NCBI RefSeq assembly: GCF_000934745.1
Contig: NZ_JYNO01000014.1
Span: 62,001-126,000, forward strand
Length of the DNA stretch: 64,000 nucleotides
Direction of reading: 5' to 3'
Origin: Desulfonatronum thioautotrophicum
GTDB lineage: Bacteria > Desulfobacterota > Desulfovibrionia > Desulfovibrionales > Desulfonatronaceae
Positions within the stretch are counted from its first letter, which is position 1. Every line of letters starts with the position of its first letter. The notes beneath the pieces were generated by a model. That model did no database searches, had not been told where the DNA came from, and saw nothing but the letters and a program-made list of their open reading frames with translations. The position numbers were made by a program, and so were the translations under genes. Of the stretch, positions 17,270 to 24,509 are shown in pieces.

Positions 17270-18412
17270 ATGTTTGGCAAATCCATCAAACTGTTTGAGG
17301 CATTTGGTTTTCAGTTCAAGGTCGACCTGAGCTGGATCATCATTGCCGCTCTGGTCACCTGGTCCCTGGCCGTGGGTTTTTTTCCCTATGTCCTGGAAGG
17401 GCTGGAACCGCTGGCATATTGGAAATTGGCCGTGGTCGGTGCCTTTGGCCTATTTTTTTCCGTTCTGTTTCACGAATTCTGCCATTCCGTGGTGGCCCGG
17501 AAATATGGAGTGGAGGTACGGGGCATCACCCTGTTCATCTTTGGCGGAGTCGCCGAGATGGGCCAGGAACCGAAAACGCCGCAAAGCGAGTTCTGGATCG
17601 CCATCGCCGGCCCACTGGCCAGCCTGCTGCTGGCGCTGATCTTTCACATAGTGCACATATCAGGTGACCGAGTGGGCATGGGCGAAGCCCTGGGCAGCGT
17701 GTTCATGTACCTGGCTCTGGTCAATCTGATTCTGGCCGTCTTCAATCTGATTCCAGCCTTTCCCATGGATGGGGGCCGGATTCTGCGGGCCGTGTTGTGG
17801 AAAATTAAAAAGGACCAGCGCTGGGCGACCCGGATTGCCACAAACCTTGGGCTGACCTTTGGCCTGGTGCTGATCGGCCTTGGCCTGCTGAACATTCTGA
17901 CCGGCAATGTGGTCGGCGGTCTGTGGTACTGTATGATCGGCGTGTTCATCCGGTTCGCCGCCAGGAGTTCCTACCGGCAGATGGCCGTGAAGACGGCCCT
18001 GGCCGGAGAGCGGGTTCGCTCCCTGATGAAACGACCCGTGACCGTTTCCGGCACCATGACGTTGCAGCAGATGGTGGAGGACTATGTTTATCGCCACCAC
18101 CATAAATTCTATCCGGTCCAGGACGGATTCGGCGTCCAGGGGTGCATCACCACCCGTCAGGTGGGCGAGGTGCCTCGGGAAAATTGGCCTTCGACCCAGG
18201 TTCAGGAGGTGATGAGCACCTGTTCCCTGGACAATAGCGTGGATCCTGAAGAAGACGTGGTGGACGTGCTGCAGAAAATGAACATCGCGGGCATGAGCCG
18301 GATGATGGTCATGGAAAACCAACGCCTGGTGGGAATCATCTCCCTCAAGGACATCATGGGGTACCTGACCGCCCGTATGGAACTGCATGGAGAGCAGGGC
18401 GTCGGGGAGTGA
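17270..18412 (+). CDS. Site-2 protease family zinc metalloprotease (M50) with CBS domains
   Basis: The 380-residue membrane protein has HEFCH at residues 68-72 (zinc ligands and catalytic Glu) and NLIPAFPMDGGRI near residue 160 (third zinc ligand Asp) within several hydrophobic segments. Residues about 245-370 form a pair of CBS domains, which bind adenosine nucleotides and likely sense energy status. This is the CBS-containing M50 class, which cleaves membrane-embedded regulators. GGAGG lies just upstream of the ATG. It is followed by an overlapping gene of unknown function. Its substrate is unknown. Confidence 0.9.
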   Translation: MFGKSIKLFEAFGFQFKVDLSWIIIAALVTWSLAVGFFPYVLEGLEPLAYWKLAVVGAFGLFFSVLFHEFCHSVVARKYGVEVRGITLFIFGGVAEMGQEPKTPQSEFWIAIAGPLASLLLALIFHIVHISGDRVGMGEALGSVFMYLALVNLILAVFNLIPAFPMDGGRILRAVLWKIKKDQRWATRIATNLGLTFGLVLIGLGLLNILTGNVVGGLWYCMIGVFIRFAARSSYRQMAVKTALAGERVRSLMKRPVTVSGTMTLQQMVEDYVYRHHHKFYPVQDGFGVQGCITTRQVGEVPRENWPSTQVQEVMSTCSLDNSVDPEEDVVDVLQKMNIAGMSRMMVMENQRLVGIISLKDIMGYLTARMELHGEQGVGE

Positions 18413-18414
18413 GC

Positions 18415-19167
18415 GTGATTGGGGATTTGAACGAGAGCAGGGTCTGGGAGATCAGCTTTTCCCAGGAGCACGCCCTGGTGCAGCGGACCGCGCTGGAACT
18501 GGGGATGGAGCTGTCCGCATTCAGGATCGAGCTGGTCTGCGCCATGTTTGCTCCAGAACATGCCGGAGACGTTGTCAGCGAACGGCCAATGGCTCAACGC
18601 TTCAACAGAGCCTCCGATGATTCCCATTGTATCGCCCTCACGATGGCGTTTGACAGGCTGGTCCAGCTTGGCCACCTGTCCTCGCCTTCAGCCGGAGATA
18701 TTGCCGATCTGCAGGCCTGCCGCGAGGCAATCGCGTCCGCGGTCTTTGCCGGGAATCCGTGGGCTTCGGTGACCCTGACCTCCCCGGAACTGTCCAGCCT
18801 GCGGGCAGCCTGCGAACTCCAGGCCCGGCTGGCCATTGGCCAAGGCTGGGCCGTGCCTGGGTATCTTGGCTGCCCGGAAACCGCTGCTGAAGCCGCGCGG
18901 ACCTTTGACGCATGTTTCAGAGAGCTGTTTTTTCCTGAACTGCGCGGCGACGCCTACTACGGCATCAACAGCCAACTGGTCCACGACAATGCCCGCGTGG
19001 CCTGGGACATCCAGCAAGTGCTCCGGCACCATCTGGCTTTCGAGGCCCTGGGCAAGGTTGTCGGCCGCGACAAACGAGACATCCGCACCATGAAAGGCCC
19101 GGAGTTCGACGCCCCCATGCAGCGCTCCCGGCTGGAGTTGATCCGCTGTTCCCGGCGAAATCCGTAG
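18415..19167 (+). CDS. Uncharacterised 250-residue protein coupled to the site-2 protease gene
   Basis: I do not recognise the family. The GTG at 18415 is preferred over the GTG at 18409, because GGGGAG (18404-18409) then sits 5-6 nt upstream. The stop of the protease gene (18410-18412) falls inside this signal, indicating translational coupling. The protein is soluble, mostly helical, and has no signal peptide. It carries a conserved-looking YGINSQLVHDNARVAWDIQ segment in the second half and a basic C-terminus. Co-expression with the protease suggests a linked role, but this is inference only. Confidence 0.7.
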   Translation: MIGDLNESRVWEISFSQEHALVQRTALELGMELSAFRIELVCAMFAPEHAGDVVSERPMAQRFNRASDDSHCIALTMAFDRLVQLGHLSSPSAGDIADLQACREAIASAVFAGNPWASVTLTSPELSSLRAACELQARLAIGQGWAVPGYLGCPETAAEAARTFDACFRELFFPELRGDAYYGINSQLVHDNARVAWDIQQVLRHHLAFEALGKVVGRDKRDIRTMKGPEFDAPMQRSRLELIRCSRRNP

Positions 19168-19171
19168 TTAT

Positions 19172-19849
19172 TCAAGCCGGCACAGCGCCGTCATCAAGCC
19201 GAGAGTTGTCGAGATGCGCCGGGGCCAGGCCGACAAGGTCAACAAACCGCGCGGCATGGACGAGAAGAGTTCTGTCATCCCGGCCCAACGTCGAAAAATC
19301 TCCCTCTTGAAAATAGCACAATGCACGCAACACATCCTGGACGGGCAGATCCGGCCAGAACGCCAGAGCGCTCTCCAATCCGTCCCGCAATGCCCCCCCG
19401 TCCCGCAGTAGAGCCGCGACGTCGATGTAGTCCTTGGCTTCGACACGCTGATAAACGGTTGCCAGCTTGTGGGCCAAAAGGTCACGCCTGGAGGCGACCA
19501 GCATAACGCTGTCCTCGGTCAAGAGCGGCGTGGCCACTCTGCCCATGGTGATTCCGCCGAAAAAGGACAATTTGATCGGTCCTTCGCGGTCCACAAGCAC
19601 GGTCACGGTATTTTCCGTGGCCTGCAACACATCCCTTGCACCCAACCGCGACAGGCCGGACAGGCACTCGTCCACGTCGATGTCGTTTGAGCTGAAGAAG
19701 TCGAAATCCACCGATGTCCGATGCCCCAGATGCAAGACCACCGCGGTCCCGCCGTAGAGGACGAAGCCCCTGGAGACTTCTTGCAATTCCGGCCAGATCA
19801 GTTGTTGTGGTCGGGGCAGGATGTCGAGTCGAGGCGTGAAGGTTGTCAT
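19172..19849 (-). CDS. Nucleotidyltransferase, AbiEii/AbiGii toxin family
   Basis: The 225-residue protein has the DUF1814-type nucleotidyltransferase core: YGGTAVVLHLGHR followed by SVDFDFFS (metal-binding Asp residues), then AHKLATVYQRVEAKDYIDVAAL. AbiEii proteins act as toxins of type IV-like systems by modifying tRNA or other RNA. Its ATG overlaps the last 4 bp of the upstream gene at 19846-20205, so the pair is an operon. Whether it acts as toxin, defence or housekeeping protein here is not known. It converges on the unknown 250-residue gene with only a 4-bp gap. Confidence 0.85.
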   Translation of the reverse strand: MTTFTPRLDILPRPQQLIWPELQEVSRGFVLYGGTAVVLHLGHRTSVDFDFFSSNDIDVDECLSGLSRLGARDVLQATENTVTVLVDREGPIKLSFFGGITMGRVATPLLTEDSVMLVASRRDLLAHKLATVYQRVEAKDYIDVAALLRDGGALRDGLESALAFWPDLPVQDVLRALCYFQEGDFSTLGRDDRTLLVHAARFVDLVGLAPAHLDNSRLDDGAVPA

Positions 19850-20205
19850 GGCCTCCCCTTTGGATAGGTTCTTTTCGGAATTGGCGGGACACCCTGCTCC
19901 GCATCAGCCAGGCCCAGGCGGAAATGCCAGTAATGCCAGGTTTTGCCGCTGAATACACCAATGGGTGGATGACGCAACACATCCGCCAATGCATGTCGCC
20001 CAAGCACCTCTTCAAGCCAGACGCAATCTTCCAGGGTCCCCAGGTTCATCACCTGGGCCAACAAATGCCGTCGATCCCGCACGGCCTCCTCCGGAGCCTT
20101 CCACCAGACGTACCGCCGGGCCAGGGTCAGCAGGCGGGAATGGATGTCGCCGGATGGGAAAAGAGACGTACCTTGGGGTATGACAGTCATGTGTTCCAAA
20201 AACAA
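19846..20205 (-). CDS. Uncharacterised partner of the AbiEii nucleotidyltransferase
   Basis: The 119-residue protein has no clear known domain. It contains SGDIHSRLLTLARR near the N-terminus and a conserved-looking PIGVFSGKTWHYWHFRLGL segment, a Trp/His-rich motif I associate with small proteins encoded directly before AbiEii-like genes. The start may be the TTG at 20205 (GGAGG 4 nt upstream) or the ATG at 20190. The 4-bp stop/start overlap with the nucleotidyltransferase suggests it is the cognate antitoxin or adaptor; this is inferred from position only. Confidence 0.6.
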   Translation of the reverse strand: MFLEHMTVIPQGTSLFPSGDIHSRLLTLARRYVWWKAPEEAVRDRRHLLAQVMNLGTLEDCVWLEEVLGRHALADVLRHPPIGVFSGKTWHYWHFRLGLADAEQGVPPIPKRTYPKGRP

Positions 20206-20346
20206 AAGTCCTCCACCAAAATATTGACGTTGACCACGTCAGTATCCCACGATCGACTAGGAGTTTCAATCTTCTTCCTCAATAATGCGTGGCGGAAGGG
20301 CTTTCAGTTGTCGTTAAACTGTCGACAGTTGGTGGTATGGATGTGA

Positions 20347-20667
20347 ATCAGTGAGCTTGTCGAACAACCGGAGACTCCCTGCCTGCTCAGCGTGGCCAGT
20401 TGCTGGGAAATGGCCATCAAGGTCGGTCTGGGCAAACTGCGTCTGGCCGGGCCGGTGCGGGATTACGTTCCCCGGCATTTAGCGGCCAACAATTTCAAGC
20501 TCTGCCCAATATCCTTTCAGCACGCGGCCAGGGTGGAGAGGTTGGCATGGCATCACCGCGACCCGTTTGACCGGTTGCTGGCCGCCCAGGCCCTGGAAGA
20601 CAAAATGGTTTTCTTCGTGTCCAGGGATCCGGTTTTCGACAATTACGGTGTCCGCCGCGCTTGGTAG
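20347..20667 (+). pseudogene. 5'-truncated PIN-domain (VapC-like) toxin remnant
   Basis: The frame reads ISELVEQPE, then LLSVASCWEMAIKVGLGKL and later WHHRDPFDRLLAAQAL and FFVSRDPVFDNYG, which is the central and C-terminal part of VapC-type PIN domains. The N-terminal strand with the first catalytic Asp (normally DTH-x-L-W-W) is absent: a TGA at 20344-20346 ends the frame immediately upstream, and no matching sequence is visible before it. The remaining GTG at 20392 could start only a fragment. No antitoxin gene precedes it, so it is most likely dead. Confidence 0.65.
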
Positions 20668-20712
20668 CCTTGTGCGTATTGTTCTCTGCTCCGCCCGGCA
20701 TCCGGCGCGGGC

Positions 20713-21465
20713 TTAGTGGTCGTGGGGCAGGGCGTGGGGGATGAGGGAGTGGGGTTTTTCCTGGCCGTGGGCGGTCATCAGGTCTTCGTCGGCCATGATG
20801 GTTTTGGGCGGTCCGTGGGCCACAATCCGGCCCTGGTCCAGGAGCACGACCCGGGTGCAGACTTCCAGGGTGAGTTCCAGGTCGTGGGATGCGATGAGCA
20901 GGGTCTGGTCGGACTCTTTGAGCAGGCCGATCAGGCGGCGGCGGGTGCGGATGTCCAGACCGGCGCTGGGTTCGTCGTAAATCATCACCCGGGGATGCAT
21001 GGCCAGGGCTCCGGCTATGGCCACGATCCGCTTTTCTCCTTCGGAGAGGTGGTGTACCGGTCGCTGAGCCAGGTCCTGGGCGCCCACCGTGGCCAGGGCG
21101 GTTTGGACCCGCCGGGTCACCTGTTCCTCGGCCAGGCCCATGTTGCGCGGCCCAAAGGCCACGTCCTCCCAGACGGACGGACAGAACAGCTGATCGTCGG
21201 ATTTCTGGAAGACCAGGGTCACCTCGGGGTTGAAGCCGCCGCGGACCACCTTTTTGCCGTGGACCAGGATTTCCCCGGAAGCGGGATTGAGGATGCCGCT
21301 GATGAGCAGAAACAGGGTGGTTTTGCCCGCTCCGTTGGGACCGATCAGGCCGACGCGCTCGCCGGGGGCGATGCGCAGATTGAGATGATCAAGCACATGC
21401 GGCTTGTCCGGGTAGGAAAAGCACAGGTCGTTCAGGGCGATGGCGTGGGGCGTGTTTTGGGGCAC
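20713..21465 (-). CDS. cbiO: Cobalt/nickel ECF transporter ATP-binding protein CbiO
   Basis: The 250-residue ATPase has Walker A GPNGAGKTT, the CbiO-typical QKSDDQLFCPSVWEDV, signature LSEGEKRIVAIAGAL, Walker B VMIYDEPSAGLD and the switch His in SHDLEL. It powers uptake of Co2+ or Ni2+ with CbiM and CbiQ. It ends in a His-rich tail (HALPHDH). It is the last gene of cbiMQO, 11 bp after cbiQ. The metal cannot be decided from sequence; Ni for hydrogenases and Co for cobalamin are both plausible. Confidence 0.92.
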   Translation of the reverse strand: MPQNTPHAIALNDLCFSYPDKPHVLDHLNLRIAPGERVGLIGPNGAGKTTLFLLISGILNPASGEILVHGKKVVRGGFNPEVTLVFQKSDDQLFCPSVWEDVAFGPRNMGLAEEQVTRRVQTALATVGAQDLAQRPVHHLSEGEKRIVAIAGALAMHPRVMIYDEPSAGLDIRTRRRLIGLLKESDQTLLIASHDLELTLEVCTRVVLLDQGRIVAHGPPKTIMADEDLMTAHGQEKPHSLIPHALPHDH

Positions 21466-21476
21466 GGGGGCGGGAG

Positions 21477-22238
21477 CTAGAGGGTCAGTTCAAGCCAGAT
21501 CAGGATTCCGGCTGCGGCGCAGATCGCGGCCAGGGCCAGAAGGTCGCCTCGGTTCGCCGTGAATTCCCCCGAACGAACCGGGGCGTGGCCGTATCCGCGC
21601 AGACGCATGGCGTTGTACACGCCCTGGGAGCGTTCATATCCGCGCAGGATCAGGCTGCCGGTCAACCAGGCCAGGGTGGGCAGGTTGCGCCAGGGGCGGC
21701 GTTGCTCCACATGGCCGCGCAGGCGCATGGCGATCCGCATCCGGCGCAGATCCGCGGAGAGCACCTCCAGGTAGCGGACCACCAGCAGGGCCATGTCGGC
21801 CATGATGGAGGGCAGCCCCAGGGCCTGCATGGCCTTGATGGTTCTGAGCAGGGGCGTGGTTCCCAGCAGGACCGCCGCCAGGGTGACGATGCAGAAAAAG
21901 CGCGTGGCCACGAGTATCGCGGCCTGAAGCCCTTCCCTGGTAACGGTCAGACGGCCCCATTCCACGACGGGGGTTAATCCGCTGATAAACGGCAACAGGA
22001 TGATCAGACACAGAATGACCAGTGACGGATAACGCAGCCGACGGAGCAGCAGGTGGAACGGATAGCGGGACACTGCTGTCATGGCCAGGGTCAGGGTGAT
22101 CATCACCGGCAGCACGCGCGGATTGGTGACAAAGGAGAAGGTGAAGGCCAGCAGGAGCAGGCCGATGAGCTTCATTCGGGGGTCCCAGCGATGCATAAAG
22201 GGAGCCGTGGAAGAGTCGGTTGCGGAGTAGGCGGTCAT
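21477..22238 (-). CDS. cbiQ: Cobalt/nickel ECF transporter transmembrane protein CbiQ
   Basis: The 253-residue integral membrane protein has several hydrophobic segments and the two Ala-Arg-Gly type coupling helices of EcfT proteins (AMRLRGHVEQ and AMRLRGYGHA). It starts at the ATG at 22238, which overlaps the cbiM stop by 4 bp. The open frame continues upstream through cbiM in another phase and that extension is not coding. It couples ATP hydrolysis by CbiO to the substrate component CbiM. Confidence 0.92.
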   Translation of the reverse strand: MTAYSATDSSTAPFMHRWDPRMKLIGLLLLAFTFSFVTNPRVLPVMITLTLAMTAVSRYPFHLLLRRLRYPSLVILCLIILLPFISGLTPVVEWGRLTVTREGLQAAILVATRFFCIVTLAAVLLGTTPLLRTIKAMQALGLPSIMADMALLVVRYLEVLSADLRRMRIAMRLRGHVEQRRPWRNLPTLAWLTGSLILRGYERSQGVYNAMRLRGYGHAPVRSGEFTANRGDLLALAAICAAAGILIWLELTL

Positions 22239-22885
22239 ACGCCGTTGAGAATGGCCGGTTGGACCCGCAGCAGGAAGCCGGCCAAAAGGCCGGTGAGCAG
22301 GCCTTCCATGATGGCCAGGGGCAGATGGGCCAGGCCCAGGGCCAGGATGGCCGAGCGTTCCGCCGCGGCGCTGAGGTGAGTCGGGAGGCCGGTGAGCAAA
22401 ATCAGGGCAAAGAGCAGGAAGGAAAGGCCTATTCCGGCAAAACCGGCCAAAAAGCCGAATGCGGCGGTTCGTTTGGGCAAGGGGATGTGACCGCTTGTCC
22501 CGTGAGTCCGGAGACGAAAAAACCCGGCCGCGGCCAGGGCCGGCAGCCCGAGGATCACCCCGTTGACGCCCAGGGTGGTCAACCCGCCGTGGCCGAACAT
22601 CACGGCCTGGAGGAACAGGCCAATCAGGATGGCCGGAAAGGCGAACACCCCCAGCAGCGCGCCCAGCAGTCCGTTCAGCACCAAATGGACGCTGGCCGGA
22701 GGGATGGGGATGTGGATCAGGGAGGCCACGAAAAATGCCGACGTGAGCAGGGCGGCTTTGGGGACATCGGCCCGCGGATCCTGCCGTTTGTTGATAGCCC
22801 GGATGCAAAGCCAGCAGATGGTGATCGAGGCGGCATAGCCACCGAGGGTGAGGGGAAGGGGTAGGATTCCATCAGGGATGTGCAT
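22235..22885 (-). CDS. cbiM: Cobalt/nickel ECF transporter substrate-specific component CbiM
   Basis: The start at 22885 yields MHIPDGILPLPLT. The N-terminal Met-His chelates the metal in CbiM/NikM, which fixes this start against the longer frame. The 216-residue protein has about seven hydrophobic segments and the INIP-type segment HIPIPPASVHLVLNG with further His residues. No cbiN gene is present, so the small subunit is missing, fused elsewhere or not needed. The 331 bp upstream show no cobalamin riboswitch and no clear NikR site. Confidence 0.9.
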   Translation of the reverse strand: MHIPDGILPLPLTLGGYAASITICWLCIRAINKRQDPRADVPKAALLTSAFFVASLIHIPIPPASVHLVLNGLLGALLGVFAFPAILIGLFLQAVMFGHGGLTTLGVNGVILGLPALAAAGFFRLRTHGTSGHIPLPKRTAAFGFLAGFAGIGLSFLLFALILLTGLPTHLSAAAERSAILALGLAHLPLAIMEGLLTGLLAGFLLRVQPAILNGV

Positions 22886-23217
22886 TGAATCGGGTATCCT
22901 CTGCGTCGAAAGTGGAGACATGCAGGTAAATTTGCATCGGAAAAATGCCTATCAATTCGGAATACTTTGTGTCAAGTACGCTAGAAATGCTACTATTTTA
23001 ATATTTTTTTCACGTCTGAATCCGTCTTGAAACGATCTGTTGACATTGGGCAGCCATGCGCTTGCAGACTGATGGCAGCGCTGGCCCGGATTATGTTTGA
23101 CATCGCGGCACGCAACCTCGTTGAAGGTGAGGGGGAGATTCAGCTGTTGGTTGGGATGTTCTCTGCATGGGCAGCTGGTGCAATGCTGTTTTGCAGAAAT
23201 GCAAATTCAGCCAGGTT

Positions 23218-23291
23218 TTGACATTCCGTCCTGATGGGGTAGTGAATGGAGAGGATGGCGCTGCCCACTGCGTATGGGCAGCATCGTCCTC
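23218..23291 (+). promoter_or_regulatory. Promoter and 5' hairpin of the KamA-family gene
   Basis: TTGACA (23218-23223), a 16-bp spacer and TAGTGA (23240-23245) form a promoter. At 23251-23291 a 16-bp stem (15 paired including two G-U) closes a 9-nt loop: the left arm GAGGATGGCGCTGCCC pairs with GGGCAGCATCGTCCTC. The stem begins at about the predicted +1, so the transcript would start with this hairpin, 25 nt before the ATG. It may protect the mRNA or act as an attenuator. The rest of 22886-23217 holds no recognisable gene. Confidence 0.55.
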
Positions 23292-23316
23292 TTCATTTTC
23301 GCAACCAGGAGGTTTT

Positions 23317-24438
23317 ATGGCCCAACCCAAAAACATCACGAACATCACCGAGCTGTCAGGTCTTGCACCGGAGGACCGGGAACGTCTGCGTCCGGTCATG
23401 GATACATTCGCTTTTTTGTCCAATGAGTACTATTTGTCACTCATCAATTGGGATGACCCGGACGATCCGATCCGCAAGGTGATCGTGCCCTGCGAGGAGG
23501 AACTGCAGGATTGGGGGCATCTGGATCCCTCCAACGAAAGCAAGTATTCCGTCATGCAGGGTGTGCAGCACAAGTATGAGAGCACGGCGGTCTTTCTGGC
23601 CAGCGACGCATGCGGCGGATATTGCCGGTTCTGCTTTCGCAAGCGGCTGTTCATCCATCCCGAGCAGCGGGAGTTTTTAACGGATGTGGATGCGGCTCTG
23701 GATTATGTTCGCGATCATCCGGAAATCAATAATGTCCTGATTACCGGCGGGGACGGCCTGATGCTGCCCACGGCCCGCCTGGAACGGATCGTCGCCGGAT
23801 TACGGGAGATCCATCACGTCCGGATCATCCGGGTGGGCACAAAATTGATGGCCTACAATCCCTACAGAGTATTGGACGACCCGGAACTGGTCCGGCTTGT
23901 GGAACGGTACAGCCTGCCGGATCGGCGAATGTACTTCATGCTCCATTTCAATCATCCCCGGGAGATCACCGAGCAGAGCATCGCTGCCTGCAACCTGCTG
24001 CATCGGGCCGGGGCCGTGCTCTGCAACCAGACGCCCATGTTGCGTGGCGTCAACGATTCGCCGGAAGTTCTGGGTGAACTGTTCAACACCTTGTCCTTCA
24101 TCGGCGTGCCTCCATACTATGTGTTTCTGTGCCGGCCCACTGTGGGCAATCTGCCCTTTGCCGTGCCCATCGAGCAGGCGCACAACATTTTTCTGGGGGC
24201 AAAAAGCATCTGCTCGGGGCTGGCCAAGCGGGCCAGGCTGACCATGTCCCATGCCACGGGCAAGATCGAGGTGCTGGCTTCCACCTCGGATCAGATGATT
24301 TTCCGCTACCACCGGGCAGCCAGCCCGGAGCAGAGCGCGGAAGTGGTTATCTGCAAAAAGAACCCCGAAGCCTACTGGTTCGACGATTACCAGGAAATCA
24401 TGGAAGTGGTCAGTCTGGGGGATGGGTCCTCGGGGTAA
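23317..24438 (+). CDS. KamA family radical SAM protein (lysine 2,3-aminomutase-like)
   Basis: The start at 23317 has AGGAGG 4 nt upstream. The 373-residue enzyme shows the radical SAM cluster motif CGGYCRFCFRKRL and the GGDGLML SAM-binding glycine segment, as in lysine/glutamate 2,3-aminomutases. Near the C-terminus, SHATGKIEVL carries the Lys that in relatives may bind PLP. It is shorter than true lysine 2,3-aminomutases. Beta-lysine or beta-glutamate formation as an osmolyte route, or another radical rearrangement, is possible; no N-acetyltransferase for beta-lysine is adjacent. A strong bidirectional terminator follows. Confidence 0.85.
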   Translation: MAQPKNITNITELSGLAPEDRERLRPVMDTFAFLSNEYYLSLINWDDPDDPIRKVIVPCEEELQDWGHLDPSNESKYSVMQGVQHKYESTAVFLASDACGGYCRFCFRKRLFIHPEQREFLTDVDAALDYVRDHPEINNVLITGGDGLMLPTARLERIVAGLREIHHVRIIRVGTKLMAYNPYRVLDDPELVRLVERYSLPDRRMYFMLHFNHPREITEQSIAACNLLHRAGAVLCNQTPMLRGVNDSPEVLGELFNTLSFIGVPPYYVFLCRPTVGNLPFAVPIEQAHNIFLGAKSICSGLAKRARLTMSHATGKIEVLASTSDQMIFRYHRAASPEQSAEVVICKKNPEAYWFDDYQEIMEVVSLGDGSSG

Positions 24439-24440
24439 GC

Positions 24441-24487
24441 AAAAAGCCGGGGCGCTGCGATGTTTGAGAGCAGCGCCCCGGCTTTTT
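24441..24487. terminator. Bidirectional rho-independent terminator
   Basis: An 18-bp perfect stem (AAAAAGCCGGGGCGCTGC against its complement ending GGCTTTTT) with an 11-nt loop lies between the convergent KamA-like and glgE genes. It has A and T runs on the two sides, so it can serve both. Confidence 0.92.
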
Positions 24488-24509
24488 CTATGGAAATGGG
24501 CTGGGAGGA

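Noticed and set aside
20347-20667. Functional VapC toxin starting at GTG 20392
   Set aside because: The first catalytic Asp strand is missing and a stop lies directly upstream, so only a fragment could be made.
22239-22808. Extension of the cbiQ frame upstream through cbiM
   Set aside because: CbiM in another phase is a clear match with a fixed Met-His start; the cbiQ ATG overlaps its stop by 4 bp.
22886-23217. Cobalamin riboswitch or NikR operator upstream of cbiM
   Set aside because: I looked for a B12 box and for NikR-like dyads and saw neither; the metal remains undecided.
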